Source: Amycolatopsis coloradensis
GTDB lineage: Bacteria > Actinomycetota > Actinomycetes > Mycobacteriales > Pseudonocardiaceae
Direction of reading: 5' to 3'
Length of the DNA stretch: 64,000 nt
Assembly (NCBI RefSeq): GCF_037997115.1
Contig: NZ_CP150484.1
Location: 1,906,860-1,970,859 of the forward strand
The notes below the pieces were generated by a model, which did not search any database, was not told the origin of the DNA, and saw nothing but the letters and a program-made list of their open reading frames with translations. This document shows, in pieces, positions 54,474 to 63,592 of this stretch. Both the position numbers and the translations under genes were made by a program. Numbering within the stretch: position 1 is the stretch's first letter; each line of letters opens with the position of its first letter.

Positions 54474-55313
54474 TCAGCTCGCGTGGTGGTGGATCTCCCG
54501 CATGTCCTTGGCCGGGAGGGAGACGCCCGTCGACTCGATCTGCTCCAGCGGGAGCAGCGGCGCGAGCTCGGGGCGCTTCGGGGACAGGCCGTCGCCCATG
54601 GACTCGCCCTTGAGCTGACGGCGGATCCACGGCAGCAGGTGCACCTTCGTCCACTCGAGGTCCGAACGGCGCGAAGTGATCCAGGTGCTCGGCTCCTCGG
54701 ACGCCGGCCACGGCTCACGCCAGTCGTCGGCGACCGGGACACCGAGGACCTCGGCCGCGCGCAGCGCGATCCGCCGGTGGGCCTCGGGGGTGAAGTGCAG
54801 CCGGTCGTCGCTCCAGGCGCGGCGGTCGTGCAGCGGGGCCATCGCCCACATGTCGACCATCTTGGCGCCGTGCCGGTCGGCGATCGCCCACAGATGCGCG
54901 TTGTAGATGCCGACCTTCCCCCGCAGGACGTGCATCACGGACAGGTACTTGGTGTCCGGCCCGTTGAAGATGAGCACCGGGATCCCGGCCTCGCGCAGCT
55001 TGGCGACCCCCGCCTCCAGCCGCGCGGCGACGGCGTCCACGTCCGCGCCGGGCACGATGATGTCGTTGCCGCCCGCGCACAGGGTGACCAGGTCGGGCTT
55101 CACCGCGAGGGCGATCGGGAGCTGCTCTTCGAGGATCTCGTCGAGCATCTTCCCGCGGAGGGCGAGGTTCGCGTACTGGAAGTCGGGCCTGCCTTCGGCG
55201 AGGATCTCCGCCAGCCTGTCCGCCCAGCCCCTGAAGGTGCCGTCGGGCAAGCTGTCGTTGAGTCCTTCGGTGAAGCTGTCACCGATCGCCACGTAGCTGT
55301 CGAATCCGTACAC
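54474..55313 (-). CDS. SGNH/GDSL hydrolase
   Basis: 279 residues from a GTG after GGAAGGGGA. SGNH blocks: block I YVAIGDSFTEGLND with Ser13, block II YANLALRGKML, block III CAGGNDI with the Asn, and block V DRLHFTPEAHRRIALRA with the Asp/His pair. There is no signal peptide, so it is probably an intracellular esterase or acyl hydrolase. The C-terminal 80 residues lie outside the usual domain. Its last codons run into a hairpin-rich intergenic region. Confidence 0.9.
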   Translation of the reverse strand: MYGFDSYVAIGDSFTEGLNDSLPDGTFRGWADRLAEILAEGRPDFQYANLALRGKMLDEILEEQLPIALAVKPDLVTLCAGGNDIIVPGADVDAVAARLEAGVAKLREAGIPVLIFNGPDTKYLSVMHVLRGKVGIYNAHLWAIADRHGAKMVDMWAMAPLHDRRAWSDDRLHFTPEAHRRIALRAAEVLGVPVADDWREPWPASEEPSTWITSRRSDLEWTKVHLLPWIRRQLKGESMGDGLSPKRPELAPLLPLEQIESTGVSLPAKDMREIHHHAS

Positions 55314-55586
55314 GTTGGGTCCCCTTCCGTCCGTGTGCCCCCGGTTGATACTTGTACACCACAACTAACAGCTGAGAGCGCCCCTGCAATCCCACCTGAC
55401 CGAAACCCGCGGTTCAGCCCGTTGACACAGTCTCTTATTTTGACGGACGTCCATGCACCTCCATTACTGGGATGTACACTCCTGGGCTGCGCAGATTCCC
55501 CTCAAGAGGGCGTAAACCGGACACGGTATGTGGCGAACGTCTCCCCGCCCGGGTGTCGGGACTCATAGATCCGGCAGGCTGTAAGG

Positions 55587-56270
55587 GTGACCTCACGACC
55601 CTCGCGCGAGTCGCTCGCCCAGATCCTCGGCGGGCGGCGTGGCGCCATCGACGCGAGCATCCCGCCAGCGGCCTTCGTCCTCGGCTGGCTGATCGCCGGC
55701 CAGTCGATCGCCTGGGGCGCCGGGGTGGCCATCGGTGTGGCGGTGCTGCTCGGCGTGTACCGGGTCGCGCGCGGCGACAAGGCCCGCGCGGTCGTGGTGA
55801 GCCTCGCCGCGGTGATCGCCGCCGCGCTGATCGCCCTGCACACCGGCCGCGCCGAAGACTTCTTCCTCATCCAGCTGCTGTCCAATGTGGCCAGCGCGCT
55901 GCTGTGGGCGGCCAGCATCGTGGTCCGGTGGCCGTTGCTCGGTGTCGTGGTGGGGCTCGTCATCGGGCAGAAGACCCGATGGCGCCGTGATCCCGCGCTG
56001 CTGCGCGCGTATTCGCGGGCGAGCTGGGTGTGGGTCTTCCTCCAGTACACGCTGCGCGTCGTCGTGTTCGGCTCGCTGTGGTGGAGCGGGCAGGTGGTCG
56101 CACTCGGCATCGCCAGGACGGTGCTGTCCTGGCCGCTGGTCGCGGTGACGGTCGCCGTGAGCGGCTGGGTGCTGTACCGCACGCTGCCTCCGGAACATCC
56201 CGGCCTGCGGGTGGTGGAGGAGAACGGGGATCCCTCGGATTCCGCGCCCGATGGGCTGCCCAGGACATAA
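55587..56270 (+). CDS. DUF3159 membrane protein
   Basis: 227 residues from a GTG. It starts SRESLAQILGGRRGAIDASI, the DUF3159 signature, and has about five or six membrane helices (PPAAFVLGWLIAGQSIAWGA, FFLIQLLSNVASALLWAASI, WPLLGVVVGLVIGQKTRWRR). The charged block RDPALLRAYSRASWVWVFLQ is also conserved. The family is actinobacterial and of unknown function. It is likely monocistronic. Confidence 0.85.
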   Translation: MTSRPSRESLAQILGGRRGAIDASIPPAAFVLGWLIAGQSIAWGAGVAIGVAVLLGVYRVARGDKARAVVVSLAAVIAAALIALHTGRAEDFFLIQLLSNVASALLWAASIVVRWPLLGVVVGLVIGQKTRWRRDPALLRAYSRASWVWVFLQYTLRVVVFGSLWWSGQVVALGIARTVLSWPLVAVTVAVSGWVLYRTLPPEHPGLRVVEENGDPSDSAPDGLPRT

Positions 56271-56272
56271 GG

Positions 56273-56306
56273 CGGCCCCCGGCGAGGGGGGAGGGTCCGG
56301 GGGCCG
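56273..56306 (+). terminator. GC-rich hairpin after the DUF3159 gene
   Basis: CGGCCCCCGG and CCGGGGGCCG form a 10-base perfect stem 3 bases past the stop codon. It lies between convergent genes and has no U-tract. Confidence 0.6.
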
Positions 56307-56354
56307 GGTCCTACGGTACCCGGAGTTCGGCCCCGGAGTCGATGGTTTGGTCTT

Positions 56355-57329
56355 TTAGGGCTCGTTTTTGGTGTTTTTCCAGGGTGGGACCGGCCGCGGT
56401 GCCCCTTCTCCGTAGGCGTCGACGGCGGCCAGCCAAGCGGCTCCGAGTACCCCGTCGGTGCTGGTCAGGACCTCGATGCCGGCGAGTTCGGCGCGGACCT
56501 TCGTCCCCACCGGCCCCTCCGGCGACAACACGCCGCCCACCAGGACGACCGGCGTGTCCTCCCCCGGATCCCGGGCGGCCATGACGTTCGTCACCAACAA
56601 GGTGGCCGCGCGGGTGGTGATCTCGTCCGCCACCGGATCGCCTTCGCGGTAGGCCTCGCTGACGAACGGGGCGAACCTGGCGAGCCGGATCGGCGCTTCG
56701 GCGTTGGCGCTCGTGATGAGCGCGCGCCATAGCGGGGTCCGGTCGGTCGCGGGGTCCACTGCGGACGGTCCGAGCGCTTCGCTGAGCACGGCGCGCGCGA
56801 GCGGACCGGGTTCGCCGCCTCGGCCGAGAACATCCAAAGTGGAGCGAACGGCTTCACGGCCGAGCCAGTACGCCGAACCTTCGTCGCCGAGCAACCAGCC
56901 GTAGCCGCCGACGGTGGACACCATGCGCCTGCCGCGGATCCGTCCGGCGATCGATCCGGTGCCCGCCACGAGCACCGAACCGTCCGGCGCGGAGGTCGCC
57001 GACGCGTAGGCGACCTCCGGGTCGGGGACCGTCCGCACTGCACTGATCCCCGTGCCCTTCCACGCGGCCTCGAAGATCTCCGCGATCGCCGGATCGCTCA
57101 GCTTGCTGACACCCGCCATGCCGACGACGCACGCCGCGGTCGCGGCCGGATCCAGCCCGCCGAGCGCGCCGGTGATCGCGCTCGCGATCCGCGCGGCGGC
57201 TTCCGACGGCGGATGGGAATTGGGGTTCGCCCCGCCCGCGCGGCCCGTGCCGAGGACGGCGCCGGAGGCGTCGACGGCGATCGCTCGCGTCGACGTGCCT
57301 CCGGCGTCCACACCGATGACGTGGGTCAC
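56355..57329 (-). CDS. nagK: N-acetylglucosamine kinase-type BadF/BadG ATPase
   Basis: 324 residues of actin-like ATPase fold. Phosphate-1 is VIGVDAGGTSTRAIAVD, phosphate-2 GSVLVAGTGSIAGRI, then GGYGWLLGDEGSAYWLGREA typical of GlcNAc kinases, and adenosine loop VVLVGGVLS. It overlaps the upstream SIS gene by 4 bases. Divergent DasR-type regulator and the dre-like site place it in amino-sugar catabolism: GlcNAc to GlcNAc-6-phosphate. Confidence 0.88.
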   Translation of the reverse strand: MTHVIGVDAGGTSTRAIAVDASGAVLGTGRAGGANPNSHPPSEAAARIASAITGALGGLDPAATAACVVGMAGVSKLSDPAIAEIFEAAWKGTGISAVRTVPDPEVAYASATSAPDGSVLVAGTGSIAGRIRGRRMVSTVGGYGWLLGDEGSAYWLGREAVRSTLDVLGRGGEPGPLARAVLSEALGPSAVDPATDRTPLWRALITSANAEAPIRLARFAPFVSEAYREGDPVADEITTRAATLLVTNVMAARDPGEDTPVVLVGGVLSPEGPVGTKVRAELAGIEVLTSTDGVLGAAWLAAVDAYGEGAPRPVPPWKNTKNEP

Positions 57330-58369
57330 CGGGTCTTGGTCACCTTGAGCAGCCCGCGCGGGCTGTCCGGGTCACCGCCGCGCGCCAGTGAAAGGCCGAG
57401 CGCGATCCGCTGGATGGGCAGGATCTCCAGGATCGGGGCGACCTCTTCGGCGGACGGCGCGACCCCGATCCGCAACGCCGCGGGCACGTCGGCCGAAGCG
57501 GAGCCGACCGCGAGCACGTCCGCGCCGCGTTTGCCGACGGCTTCGAGGACCTCCTGCATCGCGCCCACTCCGTGTCCCTGGCTCGTCACGGCGAGCACGG
57601 CGGTCTCGCCGTCGACCGCGGCGACCGGACCGTGCAGCAGGTCCGCGCCGCTGTACGCGCGGGCCGCGAGGTAGCTGGTTTCGGCCAGCTTCAAAGAACC
57701 TTCCAGAGCCGTGGCGTACGAGTAGCCGCGGCCCGTGGTGAGCACCCGGTCGACGAAGCGGTAGCGGTCCACCGCGCGCTGCACGCCTTCTTCCGAGCCG
57801 TCGAGGGTCTGCTGTGCGAGCTCGCCCAGCTTCTCCGCGTCCGCGCCCTTGCCGCCGCGGACCGCGTCGATCAGAAGGTAAAGCGAAAGCAAGGTGGCCG
57901 AGTAGGTCTTGGTGGCGGCCACCGCCTTTTCCAGTCCCGCGCCGATGTCGACGCCGAGTTCGGCGGCGGCGCGAAGCGGCGACTCCGGGGTGTTGGTGAC
58001 CGAGACGGTCAGCGCTCCCTGGCGACGCGCGGTTTCGGTGACCTCGATGAGATCCGGGGATCCACCGCTTTGGCTTACTGTGATGAAGAGAACGTCCCGC
58101 AGATCGGGACGGGCGCCGTACAGAGTCGCGGTGGAGGGTGAGACGAGACCGCAGGGGAGACCGAGGAGTACTTCGATCAGGTACTTCGCATACAGGGCGG
58201 CGTGGTCGCTGGAGCCCCGGGCGGCGAGGAGTGCGAACCTGGGCGGGCGCTTGGAGATGGCTTCGGCCACCTCGGCGATTTCGGCCTGTCGCTCCACGAT
58301 TCCTGCCAGAATGGCGGGTTGCTGGGAGATCTCCGCGGCCATGTGCTCGCCGGGGCGCTGTTCGGTCAT
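57326..58369 (-). CDS. SIS-domain amino-sugar phosphate deaminase/isomerase
   Basis: 347 residues from ATG after AAGGGAACGAG. Two SIS domains: ALLAARGSSDHAALYAKYLI, LFITVSQSGGSPDLIEVTET, and the second with VLTTGRGYSYATALEGSLKL. This is the glutaminase-free GlmS-like type (NagB-II/FrlB/AgaS group), likely deaminating glucosamine-6-phosphate. It is the first gene of the operon under the dre-like site and is coupled to nagK. Confidence 0.85.
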   Translation of the reverse strand: MTEQRPGEHMAAEISQQPAILAGIVERQAEIAEVAEAISKRPPRFALLAARGSSDHAALYAKYLIEVLLGLPCGLVSPSTATLYGARPDLRDVLFITVSQSGGSPDLIEVTETARRQGALTVSVTNTPESPLRAAAELGVDIGAGLEKAVAATKTYSATLLSLYLLIDAVRGGKGADAEKLGELAQQTLDGSEEGVQRAVDRYRFVDRVLTTGRGYSYATALEGSLKLAETSYLAARAYSGADLLHGPVAAVDGETAVLAVTSQGHGVGAMQEVLEAVGKRGADVLAVGSASADVPAALRIGVAPSAEEVAPILEILPIQRIALGLSLARGGDPDSPRGLLKVTKTR

Positions 58370-58406
58370 CTCGTTCCCTTCCACCGGGACGTACTTCGTC
58401 CCCCGA

Positions 58407-58422
58407 GTAGGTCTAGACCAAT
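58407..58422. promoter_or_regulatory. DasR-responsive element (dre) candidate
   Basis: GTAGGTCTAGACCAAT contains the palindrome GGTCTAGACC and closely matches the Streptomyces dre consensus (A)CTGGTCTAGACCA(CT). It lies between the SIS/nagK operon and the GntR gene, 37 bases upstream of the SIS start, so it can repress that operon and perhaps the regulator itself. Confidence 0.85.
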
Positions 58423-58509
58423 GCTAGCCCGAATGGACGTTTGTGGTGAAGGGTACGTTTCCTAGCGGGGACGGTGCGCGTTTGAGTGGGAAGGCTTAGG
58501 GAGTCGGTC

Positions 58510-59265
58510 ATGTTGGAGACAACCACCGCGAGTGAGGCGGGCGCTACGGCAGGGATGCGCGGGCAGCGCGAACCCAAGTACTGGGCGCTGAAACAGCATC
58601 TGCTCGATCTGCTCGACGCGTTGCCGCCCGGCTCGCCGATTCCGACGGAACGGGCGCTGGCGGGGGAATTCACCGTTTCGCGCACCACCGTCCGGCAGGC
58701 GCTCGCCGACCTCACCGCCGAGGGCAGGCTCCACCGCGTGCAGGGCAAGGGCACCTTCGCCGCCGAGCCGAAACTCGCGCAGCGCCTGCAGTTGTCGTCC
58801 TACACCGAGGACATGCGCAAACAGGGGCTCAAGCCGTCGTCCAAGCTGCTGGAGATCGACGAACTGCCCGTCGAAGCCGATCTGGCGAAGCTGCTCGGAA
58901 TCCGTGTCGGCGCGAAGATCCTTCGCCTTCGCCGTCTGCGGCTGGCCGATTCACAGCCGATGGCCCTCGAGACCACGCATCTCCCGCTCGGCCGCTTCCG
59001 CGGTTTGCGCAAACACGTTTCCGCAGGTGGTTCGCTGTACGCCGTGCTGAGGGAGCACTACGGCGTCGAGCTCGAAAGGGCCGAGGAAACGATCGAGACC
59101 GCCCTCGCCGGACCGCACGAGGCTGAGATGCTCGGCGCCGACGTCGGAATGCCGATGTTGCTCCTTTCGAGGCATTCCTTCGCCACCGACGGAAAACCGG
59201 TCGAGTTCGCGCGCGCGATCTACCGGGGTGACCGTTACAAATTCGTCACCACACTACTTCCCTGA
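58510..59265 (+). CDS. dasR: DasR-type GntR/HutC regulator
   Basis: 251 residues from ATG after AGGGAG. The GntR winged helix is at about 20-85 (KYWALKQHLLDLLDALPPGS, PTERALAGEFTVSRTTVRQA, HRVQGKGTFAAEPK). A UTRA effector domain follows (YTEDMRKQGLKPSSKLLEID, GGSLYAVLREHYGVELERAE, FARAIYRGDRYKFVTTL). DasR represses GlcNAc and chitin genes and is released by glucosamine-6-phosphate. The nearby dre-like site and nagK support the assignment. Confidence 0.92.
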   Translation: MLETTTASEAGATAGMRGQREPKYWALKQHLLDLLDALPPGSPIPTERALAGEFTVSRTTVRQALADLTAEGRLHRVQGKGTFAAEPKLAQRLQLSSYTEDMRKQGLKPSSKLLEIDELPVEADLAKLLGIRVGAKILRLRRLRLADSQPMALETTHLPLGRFRGLRKHVSAGGSLYAVLREHYGVELERAEETIETALAGPHEAEMLGADVGMPMLLLSRHSFATDGKPVEFARAIYRGDRYKFVTTLLP

Positions 59266-59275
59266 CGAGTCAGGT

Positions 59276-59305
59276 AATTCCGGGAAAGATCGCTTTCCCG
59301 GAATT
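59276..59305 (+). terminator. Terminator after dasR
   Basis: AATTCCGGGAAAG pairs perfectly with CTTTCCCGGAATT around ATCG, 10 bases past the dasR stop codon. Confidence 0.8.
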
Positions 59306-59356
59306 CACGCCGATTTCGCGGTGGCCCGCTCCCGGCCGTCGTGATTCAGTCGTCCC

Positions 59357-60859
59357 ATGACTGACACGGCGGCGGGGATTCGGTGGGGGACGCCGGTGGC
59401 GCGCGGCGTGCTCGCGACGACGATCGTGGGCTCGGGCATGGCGATGCTCGACGGGACGATCATCAACGTCGCGCTCCCGAGGATCGGCGAAGAACTCGAT
59501 GCGTCCGTCGCGGGCCTTCAATGGATCCTCGACGGCTATCTGCTCGCGCTCGCCGCGCTGATCCTCGTCGCCGGATCCCTCGGCGACCGCTACGGCCGCC
59601 GCCGCATGTTCATCGTCGGCGTCGTCTGGTTCGGTGTCGCCTCCGGGCTGTGCGCCGCCGCGACGACCACCGAGTTGCTCGTCGCGACCCGGATCCTCCA
59701 GGGGATCGGGGGAGCTTTGCTCACGCCCGGCTCGCTGGCGATCCTTCAAGCGTCCTTCGCCCACGACGACCGGGCCCGCGCGATCGGTGCCTGGTCCGGG
59801 CTCGGCGGCATCGCGGCGGCGGTCGGCCCGCTGCTCGGCGGCGTCCTCGTGCAGGTGTGGTCGTGGCGGCTGGCGTTCCTGATCAACCTGCCGCTCGCCG
59901 CGGTCTGCGTCCTGCTCGCCCGGCGCTACGTACCCGAGTCCCGTGACGAGGAGGCGACCGGGCATCCCGACTTCCTCGCGGCCGCCGTCGGCGCGATCGG
60001 GCTCGCCGGGCTGACCGGCGCGCTGGTCGAGGCACCCGGACGCGGTATCGGCGACGTCGTCGTCCTGGTCGCCATCGTGCTCGGCGTCGCGGGGCTGGGC
60101 TCGTTCCTGGTGATCCAGCACCGCTCGGCCGACCCGCTGGTGCCGCCGAAACTGTTCCGCGACCGGACGTTCAGCCTCGCCAACGCGCTGACCTTCGTCG
60201 TCTACGCGGCGCTCGGCGGCGTGATGATGCTGATGGTCATGCAGTTGCAGGTGTCGCTGGGCTACTCGCCGACCGCGGCCGGACTCGCCGGGCTGCCGAT
60301 CACCGTCATCATGCTGCTGTTCTCCGGCCGGTCCGGCGCGCTCGCGCAGAAGATCGGGCCGCGTACGCAGCTGGTCGCCGGCCCGATCCTGGTGGGCGTG
60401 GGCATGCTCCTGCTGATGCGTGTCGGGCCGGGGTCCTCGTATCTGGGGTCGGTGCTGCCCGCCGTCGTCGTGTTCGGCGCCGGGCTGGCGACGGTCGTCG
60501 CGCCGGTGACCGCGACGGTGCTGGCCGCCGCGCCGGACCGGTACGCCGGCGTCGCCTCCGGGGTCAACAACGCCATCGCCCGGTCGGGTGGCCTGCTCGC
60601 GATCGCCGTGCTGCCCGCCGTCGCCGGGCTGTCCGGTGCCGCCTACACCGATCCGGTGGCGCTGACCGCGGGCTGGCGGACGGCGTTGCTGGTGTGCGCG
60701 GCCCTGGCGATCGGCGGCGGGCTGATCGCGCTCGGCATCCACAACGGTGTCCTCGACACGCCTGCCGAGGACACCGACGAGTCACCGCATCCGGGTGAAT
60801 GCCTCCACTGCGGGGTCGACTCGCCGCCGACGCACGTCCGTCCCGCCGGACACACGTGA
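59357..60859 (+). CDS. MFS transporter, DHA2 (14-helix) drug exporter family
   Basis: 500 residues with about 14 membrane helices. MFS motif A is in AGSLGDRYGRRRMFIVG, and motif C-like PGSLAILQASF plus GGIAAAVGPLLGGVLVQVWS are present, with MLDGTIINVALPRIGEEL as the DHA2 opening. It would export a drug or metabolite by proton antiport. The C-terminus has an extra Cys/His-containing tail (HPGECLHCGVDSPPTHV) of unknown meaning. No regulator adjoins. Confidence 0.92.
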   Translation: MTDTAAGIRWGTPVARGVLATTIVGSGMAMLDGTIINVALPRIGEELDASVAGLQWILDGYLLALAALILVAGSLGDRYGRRRMFIVGVVWFGVASGLCAAATTTELLVATRILQGIGGALLTPGSLAILQASFAHDDRARAIGAWSGLGGIAAAVGPLLGGVLVQVWSWRLAFLINLPLAAVCVLLARRYVPESRDEEATGHPDFLAAAVGAIGLAGLTGALVEAPGRGIGDVVVLVAIVLGVAGLGSFLVIQHRSADPLVPPKLFRDRTFSLANALTFVVYAALGGVMMLMVMQLQVSLGYSPTAAGLAGLPITVIMLLFSGRSGALAQKIGPRTQLVAGPILVGVGMLLLMRVGPGSSYLGSVLPAVVVFGAGLATVVAPVTATVLAAAPDRYAGVASGVNNAIARSGGLLAIAVLPAVAGLSGAAYTDPVALTAGWRTALLVCAALAIGGGLIALGIHNGVLDTPAEDTDESPHPGECLHCGVDSPPTHVRPAGHT

Positions 60860-60921
60860 TCGGAGTCGGAACTCGCGGGCTTGAAGGCGGAACTCGCGAG
60901 ATCCGGCTTTACGCACGCGAG

Positions 60922-61860
60922 CTAAGCCAGTAGATCGGCCAGCGTCGCCGGGTCCAGGTTCCCGCCCGAAACGACCGAAACGACCTTGCCCGGCGGCAGC
61001 GCGTCCCGGTGGGAAAGGAACGCGGCGGTCGCGGTGGCGCCGCTCGGCTCGGCGACCAGGCGGGCCCGGTGCGCCAGCGTCCGGACGGCCTCCCGGATCT
61101 CCTCCTCCGAAACGGTGATGACGTCGTCGAGCACCGACTGGAGGTGGGCGAAGGTCAGGTCCGACGGCTGGGCGCGCAGTCCGTCGGCGCTGGTGCGCGC
61201 CCGCAGGTCCATCGGCCACTCGATCCGCCTGCCCGCGCGCAGGCCCTCGGCGGTGTCGCCGGCCAGTTCCGGCTCGACGCCGATGACCTTCGCGTCCGGC
61301 AGCAGTTCCTTGATCGCCGTGCCGACGCCCGAGGCCAGCCCGCCGCCGCTGAGCGGCACGAGCACGACGCCGGCGTCCGGCAGGTCTTCGGCGATCTCCA
61401 GGCCGACGGTGCCCTGCCCGGCGATGACGTCGCGGTGGTCGAACGGCGGGATCATGGTGAGCCCCCGTTCGCCGGCGACGGCGAGCGCGGAGGATTCCTG
61501 TGCGTCGATCGGGACCTCGATGACCTCGGCGCCGAGCGCCTTGGTGGCTTCGACCTTGGCGCGCGGGGCGACGTCCGGAATGAGGATCACCGCGGGGATC
61601 CCGAATCGCTTCGCCGAGTACGCGACCGCTTGCGCGTGGTTGCCACTGGAAAACGCGACGACACCGCGGGCGCGCTGATCTTCGTTCAACTCGGCGATCG
61701 CATTGTACGCGCCGCGCACCTTGAAAGCGCCGATCGGCTGAAGGCTTTCCGGTTTGAGCCACAACGGCGCCCACCCTTGTTCCAGTAACGGGGTGCGCAC
61801 CGCGACGCCTTTGACGCGGCTCGCCGCGTCGCGGATTTCCTCGATCGATACCAGGTCCAT
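60922..61860 (-). CDS. Threonine/serine dehydratase-type PLP enzyme
   Basis: 312 residues, fold type II. The Schiff-base lysine is K47 in GAFKVRGAYN, the substrate loop is SSGNHAQA (71-78) and the phosphate loop SGGGL (171-175). Length fits catabolic threonine dehydratases without the C-terminal ACT domain of IlvA. It deaminates threonine or serine to 2-oxobutyrate or pyruvate. Racemase activity is an alternative in this family. Monocistronic. Confidence 0.9.
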   Translation of the reverse strand: MDLVSIEEIRDAASRVKGVAVRTPLLEQGWAPLWLKPESLQPIGAFKVRGAYNAIAELNEDQRARGVVAFSSGNHAQAVAYSAKRFGIPAVILIPDVAPRAKVEATKALGAEVIEVPIDAQESSALAVAGERGLTMIPPFDHRDVIAGQGTVGLEIAEDLPDAGVVLVPLSGGGLASGVGTAIKELLPDAKVIGVEPELAGDTAEGLRAGRRIEWPMDLRARTSADGLRAQPSDLTFAHLQSVLDDVITVSEEEIREAVRTLAHRARLVAEPSGATATAAFLSHRDALPPGKVVSVVSGGNLDPATLADLLA

Positions 61861-62009
61861 ACGTCCGATTATGTCAAGGAGTTGTGAGCCGTGGACAGTC
61901 CTTTATGGACAGACCGCGTGGCGCTGCTCACGTGCGGACAACGAAGGGAGCATCCCGTGCGCCTTAGTCGTTAGGACCGGTGAGGACCGACTAGCAGCAG
62001 AACGGGATC

Positions 62010-62717
62010 ATGACCAAGGAGAGCACGGAGAAAACCGAAAAGACGGAAAAGCAGGGCCGGATCATCCAGGTGACGGCGGCCGCGATGGCCGCGATCACCG
62101 CGGCGCTGCTGGGTTCCACCCTCGGCGTGGCCGGAACGGTGGCGGGCGCCGGGCTGGCGAGCGTGATCACGACGCTCGGCGGCGAACTGTACCTGCGTTC
62201 GCTGCAACGGACGAAGGACGCGGCGCTGAAGGCGCGAGTGGTGCTGACCGTCCCCGGACGCCGCAAGGTGCTCGACCCGGCTGAGCAGGAGACCGTCCGG
62301 CTCACCCGGGCGGAGGAGGAAGAGCCGTCCGGGCGGAAGTTCAAACCGCGCTGGGCGGTGATCGCCGGAGTCAGCGTGGCGGCGTTCGCGGTGGCGCTCG
62401 TCGCGATCACCGGCTTCGAGGGGGCGACCGGGAAGACCTTCGGTGGTGGGACCGGGACGACCATAGGGAAGATCATCGGCGGCGGGCAGCCTCAGGAGCG
62501 GCAGGACAAGCACGACACCCCGCCTGCGACGACCCCTTCGGAAACGAAGGACAACCAGCCGGAGACGACGCCGTCGACCACGCCGACCCCGTCGACGACC
62601 CCGACGGCCCCCACGACCACGCAGGCGCCTCCGACGACGCAGTCCACGACGCCTTCGACCTCCCAGGCGCCACCGACGACGCCGTCCGCTCCCGCCTCGA
62701 ACACCCCCGTGCCCTGA
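62010..62717 (+). CDS. Membrane protein with Thr/Pro-rich tail
   Basis: 235 residues. A hydrophobic region at about 20-50 (AAAMAAITAALLGSTLGVAG) and a second helix at about 115-130 (WAVIAGVSVAAFAVALVAIT) flank a charged loop. The last 85 residues are a low-complexity Thr/Pro/Ser tail (TPSTTPTPSTTPTAPTTTQA), probably extracytoplasmic and possibly spanning the cell wall. No family is recognised. Confidence 0.65.
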   Translation: MTKESTEKTEKTEKQGRIIQVTAAAMAAITAALLGSTLGVAGTVAGAGLASVITTLGGELYLRSLQRTKDAALKARVVLTVPGRRKVLDPAEQETVRLTRAEEEEPSGRKFKPRWAVIAGVSVAAFAVALVAITGFEGATGKTFGGGTGTTIGKIIGGGQPQERQDKHDTPPATTPSETKDNQPETTPSTTPTPSTTPTAPTTTQAPPTTQSTTPSTSQAPPTTPSAPASNTPVP

Positions 62718-62726
62718 TCCCCTTCC

Positions 62727-62791
62727 CGCATTTCGTCCTCTGAATGCGGTAGTTCGCGCTGCCAACTACCGCGTTCAGAGGACGAAATGCG
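62727..62791. repeat. Palindromic stop-codon-flanking repeat, full copy 4
   Basis: A 65-base element with 28-base arms (CGCATTTCGTCCTCTGAATG then CGGTAGTT) that pair completely apart from one G-T wobble, around a 9-base loop. It fills most of the gap between two convergent genes and is the best-preserved member of the family. Confidence 0.85.
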
Positions 62792-62795
62792 TGGG

Positions 62796-63461
62796 TCAGG
62801 GGAGGGCCGAGAGGAGGGCGCGAGCGGCAGCTTCGGGGTCTTCGGCCTCGGTGATCGCGCGGACGACGACGATCCGCGACGCCCCCGCGTCCAGCACCTC
62901 GGGCAGCCGCTCGGCGTCGATGCCGCCGATCGCGAACCACGGCCGCGTCGTCCCGGACGCGGCCGTCGAGCGCACCAGGTCGAGCCCCGGGGCGGACCGG
63001 CCCGGCTTCGTCGGGGTCGGCCAGCACGGGCCGGTGCAGAAGTAGTCCACGCCGGCCTCCCCGGCGGCGGCCGCGGCCTGTTCGGCCGAATGGGTGGACC
63101 GGCCGATCACCACGTCGTCCCCGAGCACGCGACGGGCGAGCGACACCGGGATGTCGTCCTGGCCAAGGTGCAGCACGTGCGCGCCGACGGCGAGCGCGAC
63201 GTCCGCGCGGTCGTTCACCGCCAGCAGCTTGTCGTGCTTCTCGCACGCCTCCGCCAGCACCTCCAGGGCGGCGATCTCGTGTTTCGCCTCGATCGGCGCA
63301 CCGCCGGTCTTGTCCCTCAGCTGGATGATGTCGACCCCGCCGGCCAGCGCGGCGTCGGCGAATTCGGCGAGATCGCCGCGGCCGGACCGGGCGTCTGTGC
63401 AGAGGTACAGGCGGGCGTCCGCGAGCCGGGCGCGGATCAGCGAACCAGACAGGGTGGGCAT
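62796..63461 (-). CDS. thiE: Thiamine-phosphate synthase
   Basis: 221 residues of TIM-barrel fold. ThiE blocks are clear: [81 protein letters not shown] and [20 protein letters not shown]. It joins HMP-pyrophosphate and thiazole phosphate to thiamine phosphate. It is divergent from thiO; the riboswitch is on the other strand and would not control it. Confidence 0.95.
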   Translation of the reverse strand: MPTLSGSLIRARLADARLYLCTDARSGRGDLAEFADAALAGGVDIIQLRDKTGGAPIEAKHEIAALEVLAEACEKHDKLLAVNDRADVALAVGAHVLHLGQDDIPVSLARRVLGDDVVIGRSTHSAEQAAAAAGEAGVDYFCTGPCWPTPTKPGRSAPGLDLVRSTAASGTTRPWFAIGGIDAERLPEVLDAGASRIVVVRAITEAEDPEAAARALLSALP

Positions 63462-63500
63462 GGCGGCGACGGTACTCGCGCGCTACGGTGGGGTGGTCCG

Positions 63501-63587
63501 CACGGGAGCCCGAGGACGGGCTGAGAGGGAGCCGGGACCGCTCCGACCGTGGAACCTGATCCGGGTCATGCCGGCGCAGGGAGCGTG
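63501..63587 (+). promoter_or_regulatory. TPP riboswitch (THI element)
   Basis: The conserved blocks are present in order: CGGGCTGAGAGGG (63516-63529 region), then GGAACCTGATCCGGGTCATG (63551-63570) and CCGGCGCAGGGAGCG. CACG at 63501-63504 and CGTG at 63584-63587 can form the closing stem. It ends 5 bases before the thiO ATG and covers its ribosome site region, so control of translation initiation is likely. Confidence 0.95.
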
Positions 63588-63592
63588 ATCTC

